Both the position numbers and the translations under genes were made by a program. Of a DNA stretch of 64,000 bases, positions 8,655 through 18,011 are shown piece after piece (the first letter of the stretch is position 1; the number at the start of each line of letters is the position of its first letter). The notes under the pieces were generated by a model, which was not told where the DNA came from, did no database searches, and saw only the letters and a list, made by a program, of their open reading frames with translations. The stretch comes from Christiangramia bathymodioli (GTDB lineage: Bacteria > Bacteroidota > Bacteroidia > Flavobacteriales > Flavobacteriaceae): positions 1 through 64,000 of the forward strand of contig SRSL01000005.1 of the NCBI GenBank assembly GCA_009735695.1, in the 5' to 3' direction.

Positions 8655-9593
8655 TTAGAACAATTCAAGGTCCCCAAGGCTATATTCCCAGGATTTAAAT
8701 TTTAAAAATATATTTAGATCAAGGTTTTCATCAATTGGTTTAAAGGTTAAAACAGGTCCAAAACCTCCACTTAAACTTCTTTTAAAGACACTACCTTCCA
8801 AAGGAACATTCAAGCTAACAAACTGGACTCCAAAGGTTTTAGCCCAATCCATTATTGTTTTTTTAATTGACTTTTTTGAAGTGTCTTTTGTAAACAACAC
8901 CTCCGAAACACGAAACTCTTTGAAATTTTTATGAATTTTAACGTAGCCAGCAATAAAATGTTCAGGATTTGATTTTATTAAATAGGATTGCATTGGATTA
9001 TTAATATATCTCCAATTTAAATAACTCTCCCCTTTTGGTGTAAAAATAGTGCCAGATCCTATTAAATCCTGATGCCATTCATCCAGGTCTAAAAATTCAT
9101 ATGGTAATTCATTACCCGTATTCTGCTTTACTTCCACCCCTTTTTTCCAGTAAAAAGGGTTTACGGGTATAACATGAATTCTTAACTTAGAAACCTCTTT
9201 CCATCCCATTTTCAGATAACCTGGTTTACTTTGATCATTGGGAGTGTTAAATACGAAATGATCTCCTCTTTCTTGAGCAAGGCCCAGAGCATGTAAAGTC
9301 AATTTTTTAAAAACACCTTTACCCTGATGATCAGGATGTGTTGCAGTATCTACCGCTCTGAATGCAGAAAACACCTTATCCCCTTTCTGCCAATTCCATC
9401 GCATAAAAGCCCGTACACCAATGATCTCATTATTTTCTTCTGCTACCAGAACTAAAGACTCCCCAAATGGATTATCTATATGTTTATATCTCCATACTTT
9501 TTCTGTTTTTTCAGAAGATCCTTCTCCCAGACTGGCTTTCAGAACTTTAATAATATCTGGTATATCACTTTGATTAGCTTCCCTAATATTCAT
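8655..9593 (-). CDS. GNAT-family N-acyltransferase
   Basis: A 312-residue acetyltransferase. The GNAT fold covers about residues 1-145, with the acetyl-CoA pyrophosphate-binding motif A as HPDHQGKGVFKKL and a following FNTPNDQSKPGYLKMGW typical of long GNATs in polysaccharide loci. The C-terminal half (about 160-312) looks like a second, degenerate GNAT-like region (FIAGYVKI...). It probably modifies an amino group of a nucleotide sugar or repeat unit (inference). It sits 10 bases after a GT4 gene and 3 bases before the polymerase-like gene. Confidence 0.8.
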   Translation of the reverse strand: MNIREANQSDIPDIIKVLKASLGEGSSEKTEKVWRYKHIDNPFGESLVLVAEENNEIIGVRAFMRWNWQKGDKVFSAFRAVDTATHPDHQGKGVFKKLTLHALGLAQERGDHFVFNTPNDQSKPGYLKMGWKEVSKLRIHVIPVNPFYWKKGVEVKQNTGNELPYEFLDLDEWHQDLIGSGTIFTPKGESYLNWRYINNPMQSYLIKSNPEHFIAGYVKIHKNFKEFRVSEVLFTKDTSKKSIKKTIMDWAKTFGVQFVSLNVPLEGSVFKRSLSGGFGPVLTFKPIDENLDLNIFLKFKSWEYSLGDLELF

Positions 9594-9603
9594 AGTACTC
9601 TTA

Positions 9604-10719
9604 TTAGTGCTCAGGTTTTACCTCATTATTGTATAATTCTTCCAGTTCCATAACCATTATATTTAAACTGAACTTTTCTCTCACACGTTCTCTTGCAGCC
9701 CTTTTAAATTCAGTGAGACTATCAGGGTTGTTTATCATTTTCTGAACCAGCACTTCTAATTTCCCCAACTCATTCGTCTCACAAACCAGACCATCTAATT
9801 TATTCCTTACTACTTCTTTAATACCCCCAGCATTTGTAGAAACTATCGCACACTCCATACTCATAGCTTCCAGCAGTGCGATTGGAAGGCCTTCAAAAGA
9901 AGAACTCATCATAAAAATATCCATGACTTCAAAATAAGGCTTCACATCCGTTTTAAGGCCAGGAAAAAAGACTTTCTTTTCTAATCCAAGACTTTTCCAT
10001 TCTTTCTTTATCTCATCTTCAAGGGGGCCGGCACCAATAATTAAACCATAGACATTTGGATTCCTGTCACTAATAGTTTTAAATACCCGTAACCATTCAA
10101 TTAATCGCTTTTGAAATCTAAAAACAGCCACATTACCAATTACTAAAGCATCAGGTGGGATTCCCAGTTCCTGCTTGATCCTTAAAGTACCTGTTTTAAT
10201 AAAAGCATCAGTATTTACTCCATTTAAAACTGTTTTTACCGGAATGTCAGGGCTAATATTTTCCGAAATAGAAAGTGTCACATCTTCCGATACTCCTATA
10301 GCCATTGACTGGCTGTTAAATGAATATTTATTTAAAATTTTAGTAACGGGATGATAGCGTTCCTGCATATTATGTTCACTATAGATCACGGGAATATTTG
10401 TTCTCCAATGTACCAGACGCCCAGCAACACCTGCCCATGGAAGATGACAGTGGATCAGATCTATTTTGTGCTCTTTACAATATCCAATAATTCTTTTATA
10501 CTGCATCAACAAACGAATATTGTCCTTGGCTTCAAAACAGGTAACCTTTCCACCAGCCTCTTTAATTGCCTCAACCATTTGATCCTTCCATGGCAGAAAG
10601 TAGATATAATGAAACTCAAATTTTTCCTTATCATGTAGCTTTAAGGTTTCAGGCAATAACATTTCAGCCCCCCCTCTTCCCAATGATTTTATAATATGAA
10701 GTATCCTGATTTTTTTCAT
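9604..10719 (-). CDS. GT4-family glycosyltransferase
   Basis: A 371-residue GT-B glycosyltransferase. Seen: IIKSLGRGGAEMLLPE (glycine-rich loop of the acceptor domain), HCHLPWAGVAGR and the donor-site segment SSSFEGLPIALLEAM (complete E-x7-E), followed by STNAGGIKEVV. It follows a 70-base gap holding the best promoter-like match in the window (10737-10766), so it probably heads the sub-operon GT4, GNAT, Wzy-like, deacetylase, GT2. Cytoplasmic; specificity unknown. Confidence 0.92.
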   Translation of the reverse strand: MKKIRILHIIKSLGRGGAEMLLPETLKLHDKEKFEFHYIYFLPWKDQMVEAIKEAGGKVTCFEAKDNIRLLMQYKRIIGYCKEHKIDLIHCHLPWAGVAGRLVHWRTNIPVIYSEHNMQERYHPVTKILNKYSFNSQSMAIGVSEDVTLSISENISPDIPVKTVLNGVNTDAFIKTGTLRIKQELGIPPDALVIGNVAVFRFQKRLIEWLRVFKTISDRNPNVYGLIIGAGPLEDEIKKEWKSLGLEKKVFFPGLKTDVKPYFEVMDIFMMSSSFEGLPIALLEAMSMECAIVSTNAGGIKEVVRNKLDGLVCETNELGKLEVLVQKMINNPDSLTEFKRAARERVREKFSLNIMVMELEELYNNEVKPEH

Positions 10720-10736
10720 AGAAAGGCAAAGTTAAC

Positions 10737-10766
10737 CGAATAGCAACCTCTATCAATGAATTAAAA
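10737..10766 (-). promoter_or_regulatory. Internal promoter in the polysaccharide operon
   Basis: On the minus strand a TTG (10766-10764) is followed after exactly 19 bases by TAACTTTG (10744-10737). This fits the Bacteroidota TTG-N19-TAnnTTTG promoter fully. It lies 18 bases before the ATG at 10719, in one of the few real gaps of the long gene run. Confidence 0.65.
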
Positions 10767-10789
10767 AAACTTTAGTAAAATATTCTTTT

Positions 10790-13000
10790 TCAGAAATGAT
10801 AATAATAAGTATCCTGAAAACGCTTTGCAATTTCAGAGTTAAAATATATTGATTCTACCTTTTTTCTGGCATTTTTAATGATCTCCAGATTAGGATTATG
10901 TAAGATTTCTAGGACTGAATTACTGAAATCTTCTTCATTATTAGCAGTTACTATTATTCCGGTTTCCTCGTTTACTATTTCTGAAATACCCCCAACATCA
11001 TATGCAACTACAGGTGTTTCACAAAACATGCTTTCCAGTAAGACACCGGGCAAACCTTCAATTATACTAGGTAGAATCAGGACATTTGCCGCTTTAATAT
11101 AAGGAAGAGGATCAGTGACAAAACCATAAAAGGAAATCTTTTCTTCCAGTTCCTTTTTGCTTACAAGTTTTTCAATTTTTGATCTTAAAGGGCCATCTCC
11201 TAAAAGGTGTAAATGGACATCTGGACATTCTTCTAAAATCTTCTCAAAAATATTGATTAAGCCTTCATGATTCTTTTCAAAAGTAAAACCTCCTACATGT
11301 ACTATATGTTTCTTTCCAGAAGGCTCTAATTCCTCTGGCATTATCGTTTTAGAATCCTCAATCCCTATTGGTATAGTTACAGCTTTATTTTTCAAAACCG
11401 GGAAGTTTGCAACTATATCATGCTTTGATACATTTGATACTGAAATTACCTGATCAACCTGATTATAAAGAAAGTTATTGAATTTCTTCTGAAAATTGCC
11501 TTTTAAATACTTTCCAACTTCGCTAGCATTTCTAAAAACAATCGGGACCTTCCAATTATAAATTTTTTTAGAAAAGACTGCATATTTTAACGTATCACCT
11601 GCATTTGCCTGAACTATATCGGGTTGAAAATTTAGAATTATCTCATTGAGCTTTTTCCAGGCCTTTAAATCAAAGAGCCTTCTGTTTGAAGAAGCTCCTA
11701 GTGATTCTATCTCTCCCTTCCATGGCAAGTCTGTTTTTCCAGAAAATACAGAAACTATTTTCACACTATTACCCAGGCTTTCCTGGTGATTCGCTAATTG
11801 ACATGCAAATGTCTCAGCTCCTCTATTCTGAGGTCTTTGTATTAAATGCAGGATACGTAAGCGATCTTTTTTATGATGTTTTTTTATCCTGAAATAAAAA
11901 TTCTGATAATCAGAAATCCTTTTTTTCAATTCAAACTTGTGGATAGCCTGTATGCGAGCATTCTCTCCCAGTTTATTATACTTCTTTGGATCCTTAAGAA
12001 CACTTATTATAGCATTTGAAAGTTCAGAAATATTCCCTTTTTCATAAATTAAAGCTGATTCCTCATTAACGCATTCAAGATTTTCTGGGATGTCAGAGCA
12101 AATAATGGTTTTCCCGGACATCATTGCTTCTATTAGAGCTCCAGGCAGACCTTCAGAATATGATGGATATAAAAACACATCTGCTTTAAGAAGTAATTTA
12201 TTAATATTATCTATACGGCCAAGAAAATGAATATAAGGCTCTAACTTTAATCTTTTAATTTCCCTTTCAAGATGTGTCCTGTATGGACCGTGACCAGCAA
12301 AAACAAGTGATACATCTCCACATTCTCTTAAAACCTTAGGCATAGCCTTTAAAAGATCATTCTGACCTTTAAGCTGGATTAGACGACTTACATTAAGGAG
12401 AATAATTCTTTGATTATTAAGATATGGAAATTTTCCATTTTTTTTATCAGGGTCAAATTTAGAGCTATCTCTTCCCCTATAAATAACTTCGACCTTATCC
12501 TTATCAATATTTAGAGCTTCTCCTGTTCGTGTTTTTATAGTATGAGAATTGGAAATAAAATAATCTACATATTTAACACTACGTCGATCAAGTCCAAAAA
12601 AATAGTTTAGTTTTAATTTACCTATGGCATTTTTCCCTCTAAGTCTCTCAGGAGAATAAGCATTACTTACAAAACTTCCAACCAGGCAAATAGCCGGAAT
12701 TTTCTTTTTAAGTTTTCTGGCAATAATTTCAGAACGAAATAATGTAGCATGTACAATATCAGGCCTTTCCCGGTAATAAATAGGAATTAATTTATCTAGC
12801 GCCTTATTGAAAGCGTACTTATCTTCTAAATCCAGCGAATATACCTTTATGCCTGCCTGCTCCAGATGAGGCTTCAACATATCTCCCTGATAGATATGCA
12901 CAAAGACCGGTGTAACTTCTGTAAACCCCCTGGCAATTTCAACCAGACTCTTTTCAGCTCCATATCCCTCTAAAGTATCTATCAAAAAAAGTACCTTCAT
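10790..13000 (-). CDS. Fused double GT4 glycosyltransferase
   Basis: A 736-residue protein made of two complete GT-B glycosyltransferases. The first (about 1-370) opens with LIDTLEGYGAEKSLVEIA and has the donor motif SEGLPGALIEAM. A basic linker (KKHHKKDR) leads to the second (about 378-736), which opens LRILHLIQRPQNRGAETFA and has IEGLPGVLLESM followed by YDVGGISEIV. Both E-x7-E pairs are intact, so both halves may be active and could add two successive sugars. The first half is clearly paralogous to the separate GT4 gene just upstream (13004-14146), sharing LIDTLE..GAE, VHATLFR/IHATLFR and VIYRGR. Typical GT4 enzymes are about 370 residues, so this is a fusion of two genes. Cytoplasmic. Confidence 0.92.
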   Translation of the reverse strand: MKVLFLIDTLEGYGAEKSLVEIARGFTEVTPVFVHIYQGDMLKPHLEQAGIKVYSLDLEDKYAFNKALDKLIPIYYRERPDIVHATLFRSEIIARKLKKKIPAICLVGSFVSNAYSPERLRGKNAIGKLKLNYFFGLDRRSVKYVDYFISNSHTIKTRTGEALNIDKDKVEVIYRGRDSSKFDPDKKNGKFPYLNNQRIILLNVSRLIQLKGQNDLLKAMPKVLRECGDVSLVFAGHGPYRTHLEREIKRLKLEPYIHFLGRIDNINKLLLKADVFLYPSYSEGLPGALIEAMMSGKTIICSDIPENLECVNEESALIYEKGNISELSNAIISVLKDPKKYNKLGENARIQAIHKFELKKRISDYQNFYFRIKKHHKKDRLRILHLIQRPQNRGAETFACQLANHQESLGNSVKIVSVFSGKTDLPWKGEIESLGASSNRRLFDLKAWKKLNEIILNFQPDIVQANAGDTLKYAVFSKKIYNWKVPIVFRNASEVGKYLKGNFQKKFNNFLYNQVDQVISVSNVSKHDIVANFPVLKNKAVTIPIGIEDSKTIMPEELEPSGKKHIVHVGGFTFEKNHEGLINIFEKILEECPDVHLHLLGDGPLRSKIEKLVSKKELEEKISFYGFVTDPLPYIKAANVLILPSIIEGLPGVLLESMFCETPVVAYDVGGISEIVNEETGIIVTANNEEDFSNSVLEILHNPNLEIIKNARKKVESIYFNSEIAKRFQDTYYYHF

Positions 13001-13003
13001 TTT

Positions 13004-14146
13004 TTATTTCTCTACTTCTTTTAATATTTGATCATACAGGAGTTCATGTTGCTGAGAAACTTTTGCTATTTCAAATCTTTCTTCAGCTAATTTCATAGCA
13101 GTTTTCCCTAATTCCTGCATGTGTTCAGAATTCTCTAAAGCCCAAATAATTTTCTTGCTTATATCATGAATATTTTTTGGTTCAAACAATAAGGCCGACT
13201 TTTTGTCTTCAACAGATTCCTCTATTACCGGTATTTTAGCCGCAACTATCGGGGTGCCCATAATCATAGCTTCTACAAGGGCTCCTCCCTGACCCTCATA
13301 ATGTGAAGGGAAAAGAAATAGATCTGCACGTTTTAATAGTCCCGGCACATCGCTCCTGTTGCCTAGGAGAATTACATTCTCATTTAAATTCAATTCTGAG
13401 ATCAAACTTTCAAAAACAGGCCTGTCGTGACCTTCACCTGCAATTAAATAAGTTAGATAAGGAACCCTTTTTATCACTTCGGCCACAGCTCTAATTGACT
13501 CTACATAACCTTTTCTTTTTAATAACCTTGATACTGTGAGTATTACAGGGCCGTCTCCAAATTCCTCTAACTCCCCGAATTGAGCCTCGGCTTTAGTTCT
13601 AAAATGATCTATATGTCTGCCTCTGTAAATTACTTTAATATTGTCCGCATTAATTCCAAGGGCTTTAGAATTTGAGGGAATAATTGCTTTAGTAATAGAC
13701 ATGAAACTATTTGCACGGCTAGCTGTAAATCTATCAATAAAGCGATAAAAATTTAAAGCTAATGTTTCCTTGAAATTTAGACTGCCAAAACGTTCAGAAG
13801 AATAACTGTCATTTACAAAACTATTTAAGACAGGTATATTATACCTTGGTCCTAAGATCCTGCTAAACTGCTCCGCCCTAAAGAGAGTAGCATGAATTAG
13901 ATCTGGATTTTCTTTTTTAATAATACTTCCTATTTCTTTCAGTCCAGGAATTATACCGAATTTATCTTCCAAATTCAGGGTATACACCTTAATACCTTCT
14001 TCTTCAAATCGAGATCTCAAAGTATTCCCCTTATATATACTTATAACAATAGGCTCCCACTCCTTTAATCGCGAGGCAATTTCAAGAATACTGGTCTCAG
14101 CTCCCCCTATTTCAAGTGTATCTATTAAATATAAAATCTTTTTCAT
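13004..14146 (-). CDS. GT4-family glycosyltransferase, paralogue of the neighbouring fusion
   Basis: A 380-residue GT-B glycosyltransferase. Seen: LIDTLEIGGAETSILEIA, LIHATLFRAEQF, VIYRGRHIDHF and donor motif YEGQGGALVEAM, then AAKIPVIEESV. It closely resembles the N-terminal half of the 736-residue protein that follows 3 bases downstream, which points to tandem duplication. It starts one base after the stop of the following GT2 gene on the minus strand, so coupling is tight. Probably adds one sugar of the repeat unit. Confidence 0.92.
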   Translation of the reverse strand: MKKILYLIDTLEIGGAETSILEIASRLKEWEPIVISIYKGNTLRSRFEEEGIKVYTLNLEDKFGIIPGLKEIGSIIKKENPDLIHATLFRAEQFSRILGPRYNIPVLNSFVNDSYSSERFGSLNFKETLALNFYRFIDRFTASRANSFMSITKAIIPSNSKALGINADNIKVIYRGRHIDHFRTKAEAQFGELEEFGDGPVILTVSRLLKRKGYVESIRAVAEVIKRVPYLTYLIAGEGHDRPVFESLISELNLNENVILLGNRSDVPGLLKRADLFLFPSHYEGQGGALVEAMIMGTPIVAAKIPVIEESVEDKKSALLFEPKNIHDISKKIIWALENSEHMQELGKTAMKLAEERFEIAKVSQQHELLYDQILKEVEK

Positions 14147-15043
14147 TTAGGCTGATAGCTTTTGATGTATATAAGAGGCTTGTTTTAATGGGAGTATTTC
14201 ATATAGATATTTAACGACCTTTATTTTAATACTTTTTAATTCAGAGGGTATTTTATTGTAATAATTCCTTGCTCTTTCTTTTTCATGTATATGAAAATTG
14301 AGCCACATTAGTTTATAATAAAATTTAGCCTGAAGAATTTTACTGGTATCAATTATATCAAAATGTTCCGGAAGAAAAATATTATATGCCAATGCTATTT
14401 TCTCGAAAGATTTAGAAATCCTATCATTTCCTTTTTTGATTACGTTCATTAAAATCTTATCACTATTAACATAATCATATTTCTGGGAGATCCTAAGGAA
14501 AAAATCTGTGTCTTCCACAGCAGGTAAATTTTCATTAAACCCACCACATTCAACAAAAACACTTTTCTTTAAGGTAATTCCAGATCCAGATCCAATTTGT
14601 AAGTTATGAAGAAGAGTGATATATGGATTTTTTTTTCTAGGTGGAGACCATGCACGTTCGTAGGTTCTGTCTCTATAATGATACCTTACCCCTGTCCACA
14701 TAAAACCAACATCAGTTGAAGTTTCAGATAACAATTTATTGCTTTCTTCCAGAAAATTCTTCTCGTAAAAATCATCACTATCAAGAAAAGATATAAATTC
14801 CCCCTTTGCCAGGTTAACTCCATAATTTCTTGCAACAGCTGCGCCTGAATTCCTTTTTAATTGGTGAACAAAAATTTTTTCACTCTTTAATTGTTCAATT
14901 TCGAATATAGAATTGTCCGTAGATTTATCATCAACAACTATAATTTCAAAATCGGTATAAGTTTGATCCAGAACACTCTGTATTGCAACCTTAACCTTTT
15001 GAGCTCGATTATAATTTGGAATAACTACACTGAATTTAGGCAT
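14147..15043 (-). CDS. GT2-family glycosyltransferase
   Basis: A 298-residue GT-A enzyme. It opens FSVVIPNYNRAQKVKVAI, has VDDKSTDNS in the nucleotide-binding turn, FLDSDDFY at the DxD position (about 87-94) and VEDTDFFLR in the acceptor/catalytic region (about residue 180). It overlaps the upstream GT4 gene by 8 bases. The last about 60 residues are basic and amphipathic. Specificity unknown. Confidence 0.92.
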   Translation of the reverse strand: MPKFSVVIPNYNRAQKVKVAIQSVLDQTYTDFEIIVVDDKSTDNSIFEIEQLKSEKIFVHQLKRNSGAAVARNYGVNLAKGEFISFLDSDDFYEKNFLEESNKLLSETSTDVGFMWTGVRYHYRDRTYERAWSPPRKKNPYITLLHNLQIGSGSGITLKKSVFVECGGFNENLPAVEDTDFFLRISQKYDYVNSDKILMNVIKKGNDRISKSFEKIALAYNIFLPEHFDIIDTSKILQAKFYYKLMWLNFHIHEKERARNYYNKIPSELKSIKIKVVKYLYEILPLKQASYIHQKLSA

Positions 15044-16196
15044 TCTTAAGTAAGGTTGATTTATTACTTATTTTTTTAATTATATTTTCTAAACCATTTC
15101 GTTCCTTTTCCAGACTGAAATGATCTTTTATTCGATCGACAGAATTCGCACTCAGACGGCTTCGTAAATCAAAATCATTATATAATTGTAACATTTTTTC
15201 GGCATGTCCTTCAAGATCTCCAGGTTCAATTAAAAATCCTGTAACTCCGTCCACAACACTATCTTCTACTCCTCCACACTTACCAGTAATTACGGGCAAT
15301 CCAAAAGACATCGCTTCAATAATCGTCACACCAAAAGCTTCAACCTGGTTTGTATAAGCATCAACCTTATTATGTGCAGTAAAAATATTACATTCCTGAT
15401 ATAAAGTTTCCGCTTCTTCCTTATTAACCCAACCAAGCATTTTAATATTATCTCTGAATTTCGATTTATTAATCTTTGCTCTACAATTATTTTCCATTTC
15501 ACCACCTCCTGCTATAAGCAACTCTCCCTTTAATCCCAGTTCACATGCTCTTTCAAAGGCCTGTATAGTTTCCAGTGGTCCTTTAAAATCGACCAGCCGA
15601 CCCAGGTAAAGAATCTTGAATGTTTTATTAATTATAGGTGTAATAAGCTTTTCTTTAATTTCAATTCCAAAATGATTGACAAAAATTCTTGAATCATCCA
15701 CTCCTTTTTTTAATAATTGTTTTCTGGTAAATTGTGAGTTAGCAATAAAATAAACCTCTTTGGCTATTTCTTCTAATGACTTGAAATATTCCGGTGGGTG
15801 GAACGGTTCTCCTGTAAGCATATCTTTTAAATCCCACATCACATCTTTACCGTGACAATGAATTAAAGTAGGATTTTGAGATTTGAAGATAAATTTTTTA
15901 AATTTTATAGCGTAACCAATAAAATGTATATAATTTACATTAGTATCATGTTTTCTCTCAGCATTTAGTAAGATTGTTGAATAGGTATAATGAGAATTAA
16001 AATCTTCATTTATTCTTCTTACAATTTTCGAAAACAAAGGATTAATATTTAATTGATCAATCTTAATTCTTTCCTTATTAATATCATTTGTAGCAATACA
16101 AGCAATAGAATTACCTAAATTTTCAATTAATCTAAATATCCATTCAGATTTTATTCTTAGCGATGGAAAAAGTAAAAGTATTTTCATGTGTGGCAT
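15036..16196 (-). CDS. GT4-family glycosyltransferase
   Basis: A 386-residue GT-B glycosyltransferase with LIHCHGKDVMWD in the acceptor half, ILYLGRLVDFKGP at the inter-domain boundary and EAFGVTIIEAMSFG (E-x7-E intact) followed by CGGVEDSV in the donor half. Two starts are possible: ATG at 16196 or at 16187, the latter giving MKILLLFPSLR, the more usual family N-terminus. It is coupled to the following GT2 by overlap. Confidence 0.9.
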   Translation of the reverse strand: MPHMKILLLFPSLRIKSEWIFRLIENLGNSIACIATNDINKERIKIDQLNINPLFSKIVRRINEDFNSHYTYSTILLNAERKHDTNVNYIHFIGYAIKFKKFIFKSQNPTLIHCHGKDVMWDLKDMLTGEPFHPPEYFKSLEEIAKEVYFIANSQFTRKQLLKKGVDDSRIFVNHFGIEIKEKLITPIINKTFKILYLGRLVDFKGPLETIQAFERACELGLKGELLIAGGGEMENNCRAKINKSKFRDNIKMLGWVNKEEAETLYQECNIFTAHNKVDAYTNQVEAFGVTIIEAMSFGLPVITGKCGGVEDSVVDGVTGFLIEPGDLEGHAEKMLQLYNDFDLRSRLSANSVDRIKDHFSLEKERNGLENIIKKISNKSTLLKNA

Positions 16197-16217
16197 TGGT
16201 TTAATAAAAAGTTTACT

Positions 16218-17087
16218 TTAACGCAACGGTATAAACTTCCAGGATTTTAACCATATCCATATATTTCCAACTATTCTGTTGAAGTTCGATCTATTTATTT
16301 GGCGTATTATATAAAAAAGCATTGACTTTATCAGATAAATAAAAAGTCTTTGATTTAATTTATTATTCTCCTTTAAGACCTTCAAGATCAAATAACGACT
16401 TAGACATTGATTTTTCACGAAATCACCAAAATCCCTACTGGATGACATTTGATTACTATGTTGCCTAATTAGTACCAAAACCTCATTATACAAACTTACT
16501 TTAATATCCTGCGCAAGCATTTTAGCCATCATCAAATATTCCTGAGAGTTCTTTAAATCTTCTTCATAGGGAGAATCTAAAAAAATTTCCCGTCTCCATA
16601 GACCATCATTATTTGAAAACCTCACTTTCCCTCTGATAAAATCACTCAGAATTTCTTGCGTATTTGAGAAACCCGGATGCCAGTAATCTCCAAGTTTAAT
16701 TTTACTATTATCCTGAACAAAAAATCTTGATCTGCAAAAAACAACATCGGTATCCTCGCTTTCAATAATTTTCAACTGAACTTCCAGACATTCCTGAGTT
16801 AGTAAATCATCAGAATCCAACCACTTTATATAATCACCCTGGGCTAGTTCAAAACCATAATTACGAGCGGCATTTCCTCCACCCGGCCTTTCAGAAGGTC
16901 TAAAGTATAAGGAAATCCTGTCGTCCTCAAGATAAGGTTGGATAACATTGAAAGAATTATCGGTTGAACCATCCTCTACTATTATAAGCTCCCAATTTCT
17001 ATAAGACTGGGCCTGAACACTTTCTATGGTTTGCCCTATTAAAGACGCCCTATTGTAAGAAGGTATAATTATGGAAATTAAACTCAT
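16218..17087 (-). CDS. GT2-family glycosyltransferase
   Basis: A 289-residue GT-A glycosyltransferase. I chose the ATG at 17087 because it makes a classical 4-base ATGA overlap with the stop of the preceding gene and starts MSLISIIIPSYNR; the frame is open 18 bases further upstream. Motifs: VEDGSTDNS and WLDSDDL (DxD). A proline/glycine segment RPGGGNAARN lies between them. The C-terminus (about 225-289) is rich in aromatic and aliphatic residues and may touch the membrane. Confidence 0.88.
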   Translation of the reverse strand: MSLISIIIPSYNRASLIGQTIESVQAQSYRNWELIIVEDGSTDNSFNVIQPYLEDDRISLYFRPSERPGGGNAARNYGFELAQGDYIKWLDSDDLLTQECLEVQLKIIESEDTDVVFCRSRFFVQDNSKIKLGDYWHPGFSNTQEILSDFIRGKVRFSNNDGLWRREIFLDSPYEEDLKNSQEYLMMAKMLAQDIKVSLYNEVLVLIRQHSNQMSSSRDFGDFVKNQCLSRYLILKVLKENNKLNQRLFIYLIKSMLFYIIRQINRSNFNRIVGNIWIWLKSWKFIPLR

Positions 17088-18004
17088 GTAATAATCCTTT
17101 TCCAAAAAAGTTTTACAATTTCAGGATACTTCTTTGAAGCAGGACCTTGATGAAATTTACGATCAGGATTAAAAAAAATTCCTTTTTTATACAACAGGAG
17201 CTTTTCTTTCAAAGACATTGGCTTATTCCGAAATCTCCGGAACAAGGATTTGTAAAACTTTGCTTTGGAATAAAAATTTACGCTATTAATCCTGTTCTCA
17301 TCATGAACACCTCTTATGGCTACCACATCAGGATCTTTCGGAGCTATCAAAGTACCATAATAAGCGCAACGTATCCAGTACTCGGTATCCTGATGCAATT
17401 TAAGTTCAGTTGAAAAAAACCCAGCCTTATCAATAAGAGAACGCCGAATTGTAATACCATTAGTATGAAAGTTACCATTTGATTGTGACATTAAACTATA
17501 AAAAAGATTTTCAGGTTCAACAGGGTTCTTTAGGAACGTAATAATTTGATCTCCTTTTTCCTTGGTGATTTTTTTACCGAAAAGAGCTCCTTCTTGTTCA
17601 TAAAACCAGGTACCAACAGGTTCATAAACCCCATCAACGCCAGGATCCTTAAATAGTATTTTTGTCTTTTCAAACCTATTGGACTTATACCAGTCATCTG
17701 CATCCAGAAATGAAATAAATTCACAAGAAGACTTTTCAATTCCAAGATTTCTACTTGCTCCTGCTCCTTTATTTTCTTCGTTAGGATGACGATACAACTT
17801 CACCTTCTCATATTCCCTCTCCAAATCATTACAAACAATAAGCGCATCATCTGGCGATTTATCCTCTATCAGTATAATTTCACCTACCTCAACTAAATGT
17901 ATGGCCGATTCGACCGCCTTTCGTAAATACTTTTCGGCTTTATAAACTGGTATTATAACAGATACTTGAAAATTTTGATTATATAAAGTCTTATTTTCAG
18001 CCAT
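17084..18004 (-). CDS. GT2-family glycosyltransferase
   Basis: A 306-residue GT-A enzyme. Motifs: VSVIIPVYKAEKYLRKAV, IEDKSPDDA (nucleotide-binding turn), FLDADDWY (DxD) and a QDTEYWIRC acceptor-site acid (about residue 216). It lies 7 bases downstream of the flippase gene and overlaps the next GT2 by 4 bases. Soluble, cytoplasmic; specificity unknown. Confidence 0.9.
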   Translation of the reverse strand: MAENKTLYNQNFQVSVIIPVYKAEKYLRKAVESAIHLVEVGEIILIEDKSPDDALIVCNDLEREYEKVKLYRHPNEENKGAGASRNLGIEKSSCEFISFLDADDWYKSNRFEKTKILFKDPGVDGVYEPVGTWFYEQEGALFGKKITKEKGDQIITFLKNPVEPENLFYSLMSQSNGNFHTNGITIRRSLIDKAGFFSTELKLHQDTEYWIRCAYYGTLIAPKDPDVVAIRGVHDENRINSVNFYSKAKFYKSLFRRFRNKPMSLKEKLLLYKKGIFFNPDRKFHQGPASKKYPEIVKLFWKRIIT

Positions 18005-18011
18005 TTATAAA

